64,000 nucleotides of DNA, from positions 1 to 64,000 of the forward strand of contig JBEKMN010000029.1 of the NCBI GenBank assembly GCA_050008495.1, read 5' to 3'. A model generated the notes under the pieces. It saw nothing but the letters and a program-made list of their open reading frames with translations. It was not told where the DNA came from and ran no database searches. Source of the stretch: CAVROP01 sp050008495. Lineage in GTDB: Bacteria > Acidobacteriota > Terriglobia > UBA7540. Positions 16,933 through 25,603 of this stretch are shown in pieces. Numbering within the stretch: position 1 is the first letter of the stretch; every line of letters starts with the position of its first letter. The translations under genes and the position numbers were made by a program.

Positions 16933-18612
16933 GTGTCTCAATGGAATGGGACTCAAAAGCCCGCCAATCCCGCGCCCACAGAGGGCGCGAGCGGGCAATC
17001 GCACTTTGCCCCTCTCGGCTCGGCACTGAATGTTCTCCTGGTTTGGCCGCGGTTCCCGTCCTCTTTCTGGAGCTTCGACGGGATCCTCGATCTCGTTCCC
17101 ATCAAGACCGACCAGCCGCCGCTGGGCTTACTCACGGTAGCGGCGCTCTGTCCGAAGACCTGGACCCTAAGGCTGATCGACCGAAGCTTCGAGGAGTTGC
17201 TGGATACCGACATCCTCTGGGCCGATCTCGTCATGGTCAGCGGAATGCGCGTCCAGAAGGATGACATTCGCGAAACTCTCTCGAGGGCCCGCGCTCTGGG
17301 CCGGCGGACAATAGTCGGCGGCCCCTTGGCGAGCAGTGAACCCGAACTCCTTCTTCAGCTCGCCGACCACGTCGTGGTGGGCGAGCCTGACGAGGCTTTT
17401 CCTGAGATTGCAGCCGATCTTGAGCGCGGCACTGCCAAGGCGCTCTACGTGATCGAAGACAAGCCCGACGTCAGCAAAACGCCTCTCCCACGCTTTGACC
17501 TGCTGAAACTCGAAAAATATGCCTCCATGGCGGTGCAGTTCTCCCGGGGCTGTCCGTTCCAGTGCGAATTCTGCGACATCATCACGATTTACGGGAGGAA
17601 GCCGCGAACCAAGCACCCAAGCCAGTTGCTGGCGGAGCTCGAGGCATTATTTAAGCTCGGATGGCGCGAGCAAGTCTTCATTGTCGACGACAACTTCATC
17701 GGCAACCACAAACTGGCGCTCGAGCTGTCCCAGGCGCTCGAGGAGTGGCAGAAGTCTCGAGGCTATCCGTTTTTGTTTTATACCGAGGCATCCATCGATC
17801 TCGCGCAAAAGCCGAAATTGATCGAGGCCATGGTGAAGGCGAACTTTTTCTACGTTTTTATCGGGATCGAGAGCCCTTCCCCCAAATCCCTGACGGAAGC
17901 CAAGAAATTTCAGAACCTCCGGCGGGATCCTCTCGAGAGCATTCGCTTTATCCAGAACCAAGGTCTTTGGGTGACTGCAGGTTTCATCATTGGTTTCGAC
18001 TCGGACACCGAGAGCGTCTTTGAACTGCAGAGGGACTTCATCGAGCGCGCCGCCATCCCTTGGGCGATGGTCGGGTTTTTGCAAGCGCCGCCCACGACGC
18101 CGCTCTTTGAGCGGATGCTGAAAGAAGACCGACTGCTCATGGAGAGCACCGCCACCAGCAACTTTGATCCACCCAACTTTCGGACGCTGATCCCGTTGCC
18201 GGTTCTGCTGAAGGGGTTCCGAGGGTTACTGCTATCCCTCTACGATGCCCCGGCATTCTACGATCGCTGTTATCGTTCGCTTCTGCACTGGAAGACCCGC
18301 CGGCCGCAACAACCACCGGATATTCCACTCTGGCCCAAGCTGGGGATCCTGGTTCGCTCGATACTCCGCCAAGGTTTCCTCTCCTCCTACCGGAAAGCCT
18401 ACTGGAAGTTTCTGCTGCGAATTCATGCCCACTGGCTCTTCGAGCCAGCGAAGCTCAGCATGGGGTTTGCGATGCTGCTCTCGGGACACCATTTCATACG
18501 CTATGCAAGCACCCTGGCGGCACAACTGGAAGGTGAGCTCAACAGACTGGGGAGTGGAGAAGAAACCACAGAATTCAACACCGAGGCAGCGCCTGCCGAG
18601 ATTGAAAGCTGA
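16933..18612 (+). CDS. B12-binding radical SAM protein (DUF4070-type)
   Basis: A 559-residue class-B radical SAM enzyme. Residues about 30-170 form a cobalamin-binding Rossmann domain, with LLVWPRFP at its start and VGGPLAS at its end. The radical SAM cluster motif is CPFQCEFC (Cys207, Cys211, Cys214), and the barrel continues through IVDDNFIGNHK and a GIESPSP strand. The C-terminal ~150 residues match the pattern of the DUF4070 extension. Relatives include hopanoid methylases such as HpnP, which share an EFCDII-type stretch after the cluster, but I cannot fix the substrate. GTG 16933, after GGAGG, is the start. It probably methylates an unactivated carbon in a lipid or natural product. Confidence 0.87.
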   Translation: MSQWNGTQKPANPAPTEGASGQSHFAPLGSALNVLLVWPRFPSSFWSFDGILDLVPIKTDQPPLGLLTVAALCPKTWTLRLIDRSFEELLDTDILWADLVMVSGMRVQKDDIRETLSRARALGRRTIVGGPLASSEPELLLQLADHVVVGEPDEAFPEIAADLERGTAKALYVIEDKPDVSKTPLPRFDLLKLEKYASMAVQFSRGCPFQCEFCDIITIYGRKPRTKHPSQLLAELEALFKLGWREQVFIVDDNFIGNHKLALELSQALEEWQKSRGYPFLFYTEASIDLAQKPKLIEAMVKANFFYVFIGIESPSPKSLTEAKKFQNLRRDPLESIRFIQNQGLWVTAGFIIGFDSDTESVFELQRDFIERAAIPWAMVGFLQAPPTTPLFERMLKEDRLLMESTATSNFDPPNFRTLIPLPVLLKGFRGLLLSLYDAPAFYDRCYRSLLHWKTRRPQQPPDIPLWPKLGILVRSILRQGFLSSYRKAYWKFLLRIHAHWLFEPAKLSMGFAMLLSGHHFIRYASTLAAQLEGELNRLGSGEETTEFNTEAAPAEIES

Positions 18613-18735
18613 ACGCGGGCTAGTGCCGTGTCTCAATAATTTGCCATAAAAGTCGAGACGATCCGGCCACGCGTCCGCAGCCCCGTCAGGGGCGCCCTAT
18701 ACTAGCCCAGGGCGTAAGAAGGCATGAAGAAACCG

Positions 18736-18823
18736 CCTGTCATTCTGAGTGAAGCAAAGAATCCGCATTTATCTCTCTAAGAACAAACAAACGCAGATTC
18801 TTCGCTTCGCTCAGAATGACAGG
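18736..18823. repeat. Inverted repeat, TGTCATTCTGAGCGAAGCG family
   Basis: CCTGTCATTCTGAGTGAAGC and GCTTCGCTCAGAATGACAGG form the two arms of an 88-base palindromic element between the radical SAM genes. The same termini occur near 22.5, 29.0-29.2 and 47.2-47.3 kb. Confidence 0.85.
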
Positions 18824-18967
18824 GGCTGGTGTTTTTTCACACCTTCTAAGCCCCGGGGCCGGACTCCGGGTCCATGGTTCCTTGCAGGGCATGGTCCTTC
18901 ACCACCGGCGGTCGCCGCGTTCCGATACCCCCGGCTCTGCGCCAGAGGCGCGCTTCTAAGAGAATTT

Positions 18968-19017
18968 CAAAAGTGAGCAAAAGTGCACAGCTTTCCATCA
19001 CGGCTGGTGGCAGCCTG
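18968..19017 (+). promoter_or_regulatory. Second copy of the shared upstream element
   Basis: CAAAAGTGAGCAAAA matches 16740-16754 base for base and is followed by GCACAGC and CACGGCTGG at the same relative distance as in the first copy. No clean -35/-10 pair is visible here. It lies about 150 bases upstream of the second radical SAM start. Confidence 0.5.
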
Positions 19018-19164
19018 TTCCTCTGTGGACGGTGCGTTGAACACTCGGTTTCAGGGCAGGCATCAATTTCCTGGTCGTTTCGACTTCATCATGATGTTGG
19101 ATGCGGCACGCGTCCGAGGGGAGCATTTTTGCCACCCCCGGCTTGGTCGGTGGGAGTATTCTCG

Positions 19165-20736
19165 ATGAACATACTGCTTTACAATCCGGATAACGAAATC
19201 ACCAACAATTTCATGCCGCATCTTTGGATGTTTCTGCTGCGATCGCTGACTCCTCCGGGCCATCAAGTCTTCCTGGTGGACGGCAACGCGCAACGCTTGA
19301 GCGCCAGCGAGTTGGCCGACTATGTCATCGAGAAACGCATCGGGCTGGTCGGAATCGGCGCCATGACGCGCATGGTTCGCAAAGCCTACGTGATGGCTGA
19401 TGCGGTGCGTGCGGTAGGAGTGCCGGTCGTCATGGGAGGACCGCATGTGACCGAGGTTCCGGACGAGCCGCTGGGGCGCGACGGCGGGCCGCGCCATGCT
19501 GACGCGGTGGCTCTCGGCGAAGCCGACAACACCTGGCCGCGAATTGTGGCCGATGCGGAACGAGGGGAACTGAAGGAGATTTATTCCCCCGTCGATGAAG
19601 CGGGCAAAGAGGTGAAGCCTACTCTCTCGGACTATCCCGAGATTCCATGGGATCAGATGGATTTGAACCAGTTTAACCTGGTGGGGCATTTTCCCAAATG
19701 GGCGCGCCGGTTACTTTCACTGGCGGGTATGACGTGGCAGAGCTTCCACATGGTGCCGATCGAGTCCGGCCGTGGCTGCCCGTACGGTTGTGAATTCTGC
19801 ACGGTGACGGGTTTCTTTGGAGATTCCATCCGCTTTCGTTCCAACGCCAGCGTGGTGGACGAGCTTCTGAAATTGAAGCAACTGGAGAAGCGCCAGAAGG
19901 GGAAAATCGCTGTCTTCTTCATCGACGACAACTTTGCCATCAATCCCAAGCGCACCAAGTCGCTGCTGCGTGAAATCATCGCGCGTGATGCCCAGGTGCC
20001 CTGGGTGGCCCAAATCAGCATGAATCTGTTGAGGGATGAGGAACTGGTTTCGCTCATCGCCGAGAGTGGCGGCAAATGGATCTTCATGGGGCTCGAGTCC
20101 ATTGACCCCGAGAATCTGAAGAGCGTGCGCAAGGGATTCAACAAGCCGGAAGAGTACAAGGGAATTCTGGAACGCCTCGAGCGTCACCGTCTTTTCGCGA
20201 TCACTTCCTTCATCTTCGGCATGGACAGCGACTCGCCCGGAGTGGCGCAGCGCACTCTCGACGTCATCCGCACCTGGCCGCCGGGTCTCCCCGTTTTTGG
20301 ACTTCTGACGCCTTACCCGTCGACGCCCCTTTACGACCGGCTCATGGCTGCGGGCCGGCTGACCAGACCCAAGCACTGGTTGGAGTTCAAGCCCTTTACG
20401 ATGGATTTCTCGCCCCTGGGGATCTCTCCGGACCAAGCGGAGGAAGAAATCAGGCAGGCATGGGGTGCATCCTATATGGCGGCAACGAACAGCGCTGCAA
20501 TCAACCGGTTGGAACCGGGAGATCTCGCGGACCGAATCATTCATTTGCTGGGCCGCCTGGCGTTCCGCGGAATTTACTTCCCGCAGATGAGGAAGAGAGA
20601 ATGGGTGCGGGTACTCTTTGAAAACCGTGCTTCCATCGTTCACGTTATTTGGGAGGCGCTAAGATTCAAGTATCAGCCCCGGTCCACGGAGCCGCTCTCG
20701 ATTGAAATGCCCGAAGGCGCCGAGCCGTCCGCTTGA
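19165..20736 (+). CDS. B12-binding radical SAM protein
   Basis: A 523-residue enzyme with an N-terminal cobalamin-binding domain (MNILLYNPDNE; VVMGGPHVTEVPDEP) and a radical SAM core whose cluster motif is CPYGCEFC (Cys205, Cys209, Cys212). FFIDDNFAINPKRTK and MGLESIDPENLKSVRKGFNK follow in the barrel as expected. It is clearly paralogous to the enzyme at 16933 but has a different C-terminal extension. Likely role: methyl transfer or rearrangement on a lipid, pigment or secondary metabolite. ATG 19165 follows GGGAG. The two genes are separated by 550 bases with repeats, so they have independent promoters, apparently controlled by the same element. Confidence 0.87.
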   Translation: MNILLYNPDNEITNNFMPHLWMFLLRSLTPPGHQVFLVDGNAQRLSASELADYVIEKRIGLVGIGAMTRMVRKAYVMADAVRAVGVPVVMGGPHVTEVPDEPLGRDGGPRHADAVALGEADNTWPRIVADAERGELKEIYSPVDEAGKEVKPTLSDYPEIPWDQMDLNQFNLVGHFPKWARRLLSLAGMTWQSFHMVPIESGRGCPYGCEFCTVTGFFGDSIRFRSNASVVDELLKLKQLEKRQKGKIAVFFIDDNFAINPKRTKSLLREIIARDAQVPWVAQISMNLLRDEELVSLIAESGGKWIFMGLESIDPENLKSVRKGFNKPEEYKGILERLERHRLFAITSFIFGMDSDSPGVAQRTLDVIRTWPPGLPVFGLLTPYPSTPLYDRLMAAGRLTRPKHWLEFKPFTMDFSPLGISPDQAEEEIRQAWGASYMAATNSAAINRLEPGDLADRIIHLLGRLAFRGIYFPQMRKREWVRVLFENRASIVHVIWEALRFKYQPRSTEPLSIEMPEGAEPSA

Positions 20737-21179
20737 TCTGATATTGGCTTCATGAGATCCTCAAGTCGTACGTAGTTCCAACTTCTGGAGGCGAGCGTCC
20801 GCCGCCCAGCAGCTTCGATCAGACAGGGTTCTGGGGAGTCGACGGGGCGACGTACCCGGATCACTCGAACGCGTAACGTCCTCGCCGAAAGAGGGCTCCC
20901 TATACCACACCACATCGTCGCACACCCCTAAAGTAAGCAACTCCGGGGAAGCCCAGGGCGGAGGTACCAAAGTACCTTTGCGGCTCACAGGAGAACTGGT
21001 ACACTTGCCGGTCGGATAGTAATCACGGAAGAGGGTGGCCATCTGGAAGGGTGGTGCCCCTTCTCTTCGGGACCCATGGCCGTTGGGCGTACGAGCCCAC
21101 CCCGGACGGCTTCCCCGGACGCAGCCCCAGAGGAAAGAACGAGCGACTTTACACAATCGTTGTCTGACGAGGAAAACTC
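20737..21179 (+). other. Long untranslated region before the pilin gene
   Basis: These 440 bases contain no convincing gene. They hold a tight hairpin (AGGTAC CAAA GTACCT, about 20972-20987) and several GC-rich inverted stretches up to 21130. A structured leader, possibly a riboswitch controlling the pilin, is conceivable, but I could not match the c-di-GMP (GEMM) consensus. Confidence 0.35.
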
Positions 21180-21344
21180 ATGAGAATCCTGCTACGCCGA
21201 GTGTGGAAGGGCGAGGAAGGCCAGGACCTGACGGAATACGGTCTGCTCCTGATGTTCATTGCATTGGTTGCCGTCACTGTGATTCATGGTCTGGGGTCGG
21301 TTGTAAAAAACGTCTTCAGCAACGCGTCGAGCAGCCTGTCGTAA
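21180..21344 (+). CDS. flp: Flp/Fap-type pilin subunit
   Basis: A 54-residue protein with the layout of a Flp pilin: a short basic leader (MRILLRRVWKGEEGQ), then DLTEYGLLLMFIALVAVTVI, whose Glu19-Tyr20 pair matches the conserved E-Y after the prepilin peptidase site, then one hydrophobic helix and a short Ser-rich tail. GEEGQ is the usual cleavage neighbourhood. It would be exported and assembled by a Tad apparatus, none of which is in this window. GAGGA precedes the ATG. Its size explains why it is easily missed. Confidence 0.82.
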   Translation: MRILLRRVWKGEEGQDLTEYGLLLMFIALVAVTVIHGLGSVVKNVFSNASSSLS

Positions 21345-21671
21345 CCGCCTGAAACAGTTGTTCACACCCCTCGATTTGATAAACTCTTCGCAGGTTGGCA
21401 CCTGGGAAGCTAGCCGCTTGGTGTCCCCCGATTTGGTTTGCCTTTGTGTTGTGCGTAGCGACGGCAGTGGAAGGGCCTGCCCTCTTGCTCCTCTACCCAC
21501 TCGAACGCCGACAAGACAAGCGCCACACCCGAGTTGAACTTCCGATTAGACCTTACGAATCGACGTTCAGAGACGAGGAAGGAAGTCCCCTGTTATGCGA
21601 ATAGAGACTCCGCCTGGAAAGTCGTGTATAGTTTGCGAAATGACTTCTTGCGGCAAGGGAGGCGTAACTTA
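21345..21671. other. Intergenic, nothing clear
   Basis: There are 327 bases between the pilin and the next gene. One plus-strand frame (about 21395-21604) starts with TTG and has a short hydrophobic run (FAFVLCVATAV), but it lacks a ribosome site and a known family. I do not call it a gene. Confidence 0.35.
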
Positions 21672-22085
21672 ATGGTTAAATCGATCACTGTCGTGGTTGG
21701 CAGCTACCTGCTGTCGATCATTCTTGTGCTGGGGACAGACCCATTGCTTTCATACATTTTCCCGGGCGATTTCGTCAGGGGTCGTATTCCCTCGAATCCC
21801 GCTCTCCTCGCGAGCACCGGGTGCTTCGTGGTCGTCTCGATCCTGTGCGCCTGGATCTGCGCGCGCTTCGCTCCCGGCCAGGCGGCGCGGCACGTGCTCT
21901 GGTTCTTTGCCATGGGGGAAGTCTTTGGAATCGTCGCGACAATCCCCAACTGGAGCAAGGGCTGGCCGCATTGGTACTGGCTGTCCTGGCTGCTCACCTG
22001 GCCGGTGAGTTGCTGGTGGGGTCTGAAGTTATCCGAGCGCCGGGGCGGCGAGCCGTCCGCGCAATCGGCCGGCGCAGGAGGATAG
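21672..22085 (+). CDS. Small integral membrane protein, unknown function
   Basis: A 137-residue protein with four predicted membrane segments (ITVVVGSYLLSIILVLG; LLASTGCFVVVSILCAWIC; VLWFFAMGEVFGIVATI; WYWLSWLLTWPVSCWWGL) and a short polar C-terminus. No known family motif is visible. ATG 21672 has GGGAGGCG upstream. It lies downstream of the Flp pilin but 330 bases away. Confidence 0.62.
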   Translation: MVKSITVVVGSYLLSIILVLGTDPLLSYIFPGDFVRGRIPSNPALLASTGCFVVVSILCAWICARFAPGQAARHVLWFFAMGEVFGIVATIPNWSKGWPHWYWLSWLLTWPVSCWWGLKLSERRGGEPSAQSAGAGG

Positions 22086-22325
22086 TTGGCGAATAATCCG
22101 AAGTGGTTCAGTTTCGGACCTTGCGGGCCAGTTGCAAGCCGGTCGGCAGCCAAGCGGTTGCCGGATTGGTTGCGCGCCCGGCGTCACGGTGATTCGGGAG
22201 GAAAGGCCGGGACCGTATACGGCGCGCAAGGCTGCCCTCCGGTCTGCTCGTGCGGATCTACCAACGGAAATTCTCTACCAGCATGATTCTTCTGGCCTGT
22301 TGTTCACCTGGGCGAAAAGAAGATT

Positions 22326-22400
22326 CACCACAGAGTGCACGGAGTTCACAGAGATGCCAGGTCGCCTTGTCTCCGTGAACTCTGTGACCTCTGTGGTGAG
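22326..22400. repeat. Long inverted repeat, CACCACAGAG family
   Basis: CACCACAGAG...CACGGAGTTCACAGAGA is mirrored by TCTCCGTGAACTCTGTGACCTCTGTGGTG, giving a near-perfect stem of about 30 pairs with a short loop. Such a stem could act as a transcription terminator; it is one of several repeat families in this gap. Confidence 0.8.
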
Positions 22401-22479
22401 TCCTTTCCCGGTCACCCTTACGAGTTCCCCCGCGGGAGGCTAGTTTACTAGTTTCGGCGTAGCGTTGGTCTTTAGGCCA

Positions 22480-22550
22480 GCATCTGCCGACCCTTCGCTT
22501 CGCTCAGGACGAGATGTCATTCTGAGCGAAGCGAAAAATCTGCATTGGGT
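22480..22550. repeat. Repeat fragment, TGTCATTCTGAGCGAAGCG family
   Basis: CCCTTCGCTTCGCTCAGGAC and TGTCATTCTGAGCGAAGCG face each other, out of the usual order, just before the GNAT gene. It appears to be two half-elements back to back. Confidence 0.7.
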
Positions 22551-22604
22551 TGCGGCTTTGCCGCGCTGTGCTAAAATCGCTCTGCCGTTTCGGAAAAATC
22601 CGCC

Positions 22605-23063
22605 ATGCACACGCCAAAAGGCCTGACGATTGAGCGCGCGGAAGAGAGTGATTACGACTGGTGCGCGCGCCTGATGGCGGGGAGCGAGCCCTGGATCACC
22701 TTGCGCCGGGGTCTCGACGGCTGTCACGCGGCGTTGCGCCGCCCTGGCAGCGAACTGTTTGTGGCCCGCGAGGGCGGCCCCGCCGGGTTCATCTTGATTC
22801 ACCCTTACGGCTGCGCGGGCTCTCCTTATATCGCCAGCGTCGCGGTGCCGGAGGGCGCGCGGGGGCGAGGCATTGGAACTCAACTGGTCGCCTTTGCGGA
22901 ACGGCAAATGACGGGGCGGCGCTTTATTTTTCTTTGCGTTTCTTCGTTTAACCGGCGCGCTCAGGAGCTTTACCGCCGCCTCGGCTACTGGCGCGTGGGC
23001 GAGATGCCGGACTACGTCGTCGAGGGCCACTCCGAAATCCTGCTATGCAAGAGGCTTCCGTGA
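22605..23063 (+). CDS. GNAT-family N-acetyltransferase
   Basis: A 152-residue acetyl-CoA-dependent acyltransferase. The acetyl-CoA-binding motif A is VAVPEGARGRGIGTQLVAFA (pyrophosphate loop R-G-R-G-I-G, about residues 86-91), followed by motif B with FNRRAQELYRRLGYWRVGE, typical of amine acetyltransferases. The substrate cannot be told from sequence. It overlaps the MFS gene by four bases (GTGA), so they form a two-gene operon, perhaps for modification and export of the same compound. Confidence 0.88.
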   Translation: MHTPKGLTIERAEESDYDWCARLMAGSEPWITLRRGLDGCHAALRRPGSELFVAREGGPAGFILIHPYGCAGSPYIASVAVPEGARGRGIGTQLVAFAERQMTGRRFIFLCVSSFNRRAQELYRRLGYWRVGEMPDYVVEGHSEILLCKRLP

Positions 23064-24349
23064 ATCGCTCCCCGGCCGCCCCCGGCCCGGGACAGGCTTC
23101 CGCAAATGCGGCGGGGGGCCGGCTGGTGTTCCTGCTCGCCCTGGCCGCCTCGGTAGGCTATATGTGTCGGGTAGACGTCACCGTGGTGGCCCCACGCCTG
23201 ATGGCGGAGCTGAACCTTTCTCAACTCGAAATGGGCAAGGTCTTCAGCGCTTTCCTGCTGGGCTACACCCTGTTCCAGGTGCCGTCCGGCTGGCTGGCCG
23301 GCCGGGTGTCCACGCGGCGTCTTTTTGGGGCCTTGGCGCTCGGCTGGGCGGCGATCACCTGCGCGCACGGCGTTGTGGGCAAGACCTGGTTTGGCCTTTC
23401 GATCGGCGCACTGCCGGCGCTACTGGGCTTGCGCTTTGTGCTCGGCATCGTGGCTTCGCCCACCTACCCGGCCGCCGGGCGGGCCATTTCGCTGGCTCTG
23501 CCTGCCGAGCGGCACGGTAGCGCCAACGGCATGGTGCTGGGAAGCATCGGGATCGGCTCGGCGGCGGCGCCGCCCCTGCTCGGCTTCGTCGCCCTGCATT
23601 GGGGATGGCGCGCGGCGCTCGAGCTGGTGGCTCTGCTCGCCGCCCTGGTGGCGGTGCTCTGGTGGCGGTCAGCCCCATGCGTGCAAGCGGCGAGTGCCGC
23701 TCGAACGCCATCCGAGGGCGCGGTGGCTGCGGCCGGCAAATCAACGCTGCGCCGGCGCAGCTTCTGGTTCCTGACGGCGAGCTATACTCTGCAAGGCTAC
23801 GTCGGGTATGTGTTTGTATTCTGGTTCTTCCTGTATCTCGTCCAGGTCCGCCGTTTCGAACTCCTTCAGGCCGCGTGGTTGACCACGCTTCCCTGGATCG
23901 CCAGCCTGGTCGTCATCCCGCTCGGGGGAGTGCTCTCAGACCGGGCCGTCAAACGCTGGGGTTCGACGTGGGGACGCAGGAGCCTGCCCCTGCCGGCCCT
24001 GATCCTTGCCGCAGGCTCGCTCCTGCTCGGGGCCCGCACCGGCAGCGCGTGGCTGGCCGCGTTGAGCTTGACGGTGGCGACGGCGCTCGTCCTCGCTACC
24101 GAAGGCCCTTATTGGGCTTCGATGACCCAGCTTTCCGGCCCGCAGAGCGGCATCGGGGGCGGGGTGATGAATTTTGGCAGTAATCTGGGCGGCCTCGTCT
24201 CGCCGGTCCTCACTCCATGGCTGGCAGCACGCTTGGGCTGGGAATCGGCTCTCGGCTTGGCCGCGCTGATCGCCGTCGTGGCGGCAATCCTGTGGATGGG
24301 CGTGAGCATTGACACGGGTGCGGTAAGCGAGTCCGGCAGGGTGAGATAG
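23060..24349 (+). CDS. MFS transporter
   Basis: A major facilitator of about 430 residues with twelve hydrophobic segments. The first loop after TM2 shows the family motif as GWLAGRVSTRRLFG, and the second half has the matching GGVLSDRAVKRWG. The order and size resemble the anion:cation symporter/ACS-type branch (early YMCRVDVTVVAP), which takes up organic anions, but drug or sugar-acid transport is equally possible. I prefer GTG 23060 (AGAGG upstream, GTGA overlap with the acetyltransferase) over ATG 23045, which lacks a site. Confidence 0.88.
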   Translation: MNRSPAAPGPGQASANAAGGRLVFLLALAASVGYMCRVDVTVVAPRLMAELNLSQLEMGKVFSAFLLGYTLFQVPSGWLAGRVSTRRLFGALALGWAAITCAHGVVGKTWFGLSIGALPALLGLRFVLGIVASPTYPAAGRAISLALPAERHGSANGMVLGSIGIGSAAAPPLLGFVALHWGWRAALELVALLAALVAVLWWRSAPCVQAASAARTPSEGAVAAAGKSTLRRRSFWFLTASYTLQGYVGYVFVFWFFLYLVQVRRFELLQAAWLTTLPWIASLVVIPLGGVLSDRAVKRWGSTWGRRSLPLPALILAAGSLLLGARTGSAWLAALSLTVATALVLATEGPYWASMTQLSGPQSGIGGGVMNFGSNLGGLVSPVLTPWLAARLGWESALGLAALIAVVAAILWMGVSIDTGAVSESGRVR

Positions 24350-24540
24350 AACCATGGTGCAAGGAAGAACCAGAGAGTGTCATCCTTCCCTTCGCTCCGG
24401 GTGAGGGCCGGCTTACCCTGAGGTTCGCCGGGCACTTGGCGAGACAAATAGTCCCACCCCACTGGTCCACCGGCCAAGGCCCGATTCGCGACGGGATGGG
24501 ATCGTAGAATAGGCTTTCTTGGCGTTAGGAGCCAAAATAA

Positions 24541-24598
24541 GGCGTCCTCGGGGCGTGGATAGGGGGTCAGTAGCATCTGTTTTGAGGACGCCCCGTTT
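24541..24598. terminator. Bidirectional terminator-like hairpin
   Basis: GGCGTCCTC (24541-24549) and GAGGACGCC (24583-24591) form a stem. It is preceded by an A-rich stretch and followed by CCGTTTTT, so it could stop transcription from both the MFS gene and the convergent toxin gene. The 33-base loop is long. The rest of 24350-24719 holds nothing recognisable. Confidence 0.45.
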
Positions 24599-24719
24599 TT
24601 GGCGGCTTTTGTGGGGGCCCTCTCGAAATCTGGCCCTTTCTTGGGCCGCTAAGGCACCTGGCCAAGTTTTCTGACAATTCGTCCTCTTTGAAATAGCCTG
24701 TCCTTCCGAGCAAGGCAAT

Positions 24720-25145
24720 TCACGGACCCGGCACGCCCAGCACCACGAGGCCGTGCGCCTGGGCGCCCAGGGCGAGGGCGCCATCGTGCGTAGCCATTAC
24801 CAGGTCGGCGCCCGTCGTCTCTTTCCAAAGCAAGGCGGTGGCGAGGTGAATGGCGTCCAGTGTGCCGAGTTCGGTCGGCATGGGTTGGGCGGCGCGGGTG
24901 AGGACAACGTTATCAATCTCGACCAGTTCGAGGGAGTCGACGAGCGCCAGGATAGCCGCTCGCCGGATCGCAACTTCAGCGTCAGAAAGATTCGCTCGCA
25001 GGCGCAGGCGATCCAGCGTGCGCAGACTTTCGGTCATGACCAAGGCGCTTGAAACGCCCCGGTCGATTTGCCGCCATGCGGGCAACGCGTTCGGCTGTCC
25101 AAGCGCCACACGGAGCAGGACCGACGCGTCCACATAAGCGATCAT
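24720..25145 (-). CDS. vapC: VapC-like PIN-domain toxin (ribonuclease)
   Basis: A 141-residue PIN-domain protein. All four acidic metal ligands are in place: Asp6 (YVDAS), Glu39 (MTESLR), Asp97 (LDAIHLATAL) and Asp121 (ATHDGAL). PIN toxins cut RNA, often tRNA or rRNA, when freed of antitoxin. The start overlaps the antitoxin stop by four bases (ATGA), which is the usual coupling. It looks intact. Confidence 0.9.
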   Translation of the reverse strand: MIAYVDASVLLRVALGQPNALPAWRQIDRGVSSALVMTESLRTLDRLRLRANLSDAEVAIRRAAILALVDSLELVEIDNVVLTRAAQPMPTELGTLDAIHLATALLWKETTGADLVMATHDGALALGAQAHGLVVLGVPGP

Positions 25146-25408
25146 CGGCTAAGTTGCCGCTCCTCGAGCAGGACTTCTACGACATCGATGTTAAGTTTCA
25201 GCGGCTTCGGCAAAGGAACGCGGTTCGGCGCCGGCGTGCCGGGCGCCGGTTTCCGGACTTTCAACCTCGCTGGCTCGCGGACAGGGACGATCAGTGCGGC
25301 CGGCGTGTCGCGATCGAGAACGGAGATCGTCTCCCCGGCGCGGACGGCGCGCAAGTATTCACTCAGCCGCGCCTTCAGCTCAGCGATGCGAACACTCCTC
25401 ATGACCAT
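25142..25408 (-). CDS. Phd/YefM-type antitoxin
   Basis: An 88-residue antitoxin. The N-terminal domain (SVRIAELKARLSEYLRAVRA, then GETISVLDRDTPAALIVPV) is the Phd/YefM DNA-binding fold, and the Pro-rich C-terminal tail would wrap the PIN toxin. Both ATG 25408 and ATG 25402 are possible starts; neither has a clear ribosome site. It is followed directly by the toxin. A perfect palindrome overlaps its promoter region, which fits autoregulation. Confidence 0.88.
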   Translation of the reverse strand: MVMRSVRIAELKARLSEYLRAVRAGETISVLDRDTPAALIVPVREPARLKVRKPAPGTPAPNRVPLPKPLKLNIDVVEVLLEERQLSR

Positions 25409-25412
25409 ATTA

Positions 25413-25428
25413 TGACCAGAAATGGTCA
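25413..25428. promoter_or_regulatory. Palindromic operator of the toxin-antitoxin operon
   Basis: TGACCAGAAATGGTCA is a perfect 6-4-6 palindrome four bases upstream of the antitoxin start. A further TGACCA half-site lies at 25402-25407 inside the first codons. This is where the antitoxin or the complex would be expected to bind. Confidence 0.65.
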
Positions 25429-25603
25429 GGTTGGCAAGAAATTCCGATCGCTGACAATGTCTCAGTTTGCAGTAGAGGCGGCTTTACGCCCCCATTTGGC
25501 GAGGTAAACTCGCCGCTACGAATTCAAATTGAGCCACTACCCGATCGCTCGCCACGCTGGCGTGTTTGCGCCGCCCTTCCCGAGGCGTGCGCAGAAACCT
25601 GGG

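Noticed and set aside
16933..18612. Naming the gene hpnP (hopanoid C-2 methylase)
   Set aside because: The cluster region is similar, but many DUF4070-type enzymes share it and no hopanoid gene is nearby; the family cannot be fixed by eye.
20930..21060. c-di-GMP (GEMM) riboswitch before the pilin
   Set aside because: Hairpins are present, but the conserved tetraloop-receptor words of GEMM-I could not be aligned on either strand.
22440..23030. A 196-codon minus-strand frame opposite the GNAT gene
   Set aside because: It covers the acetyltransferase antisense and runs into a repeat; no family match by eye.
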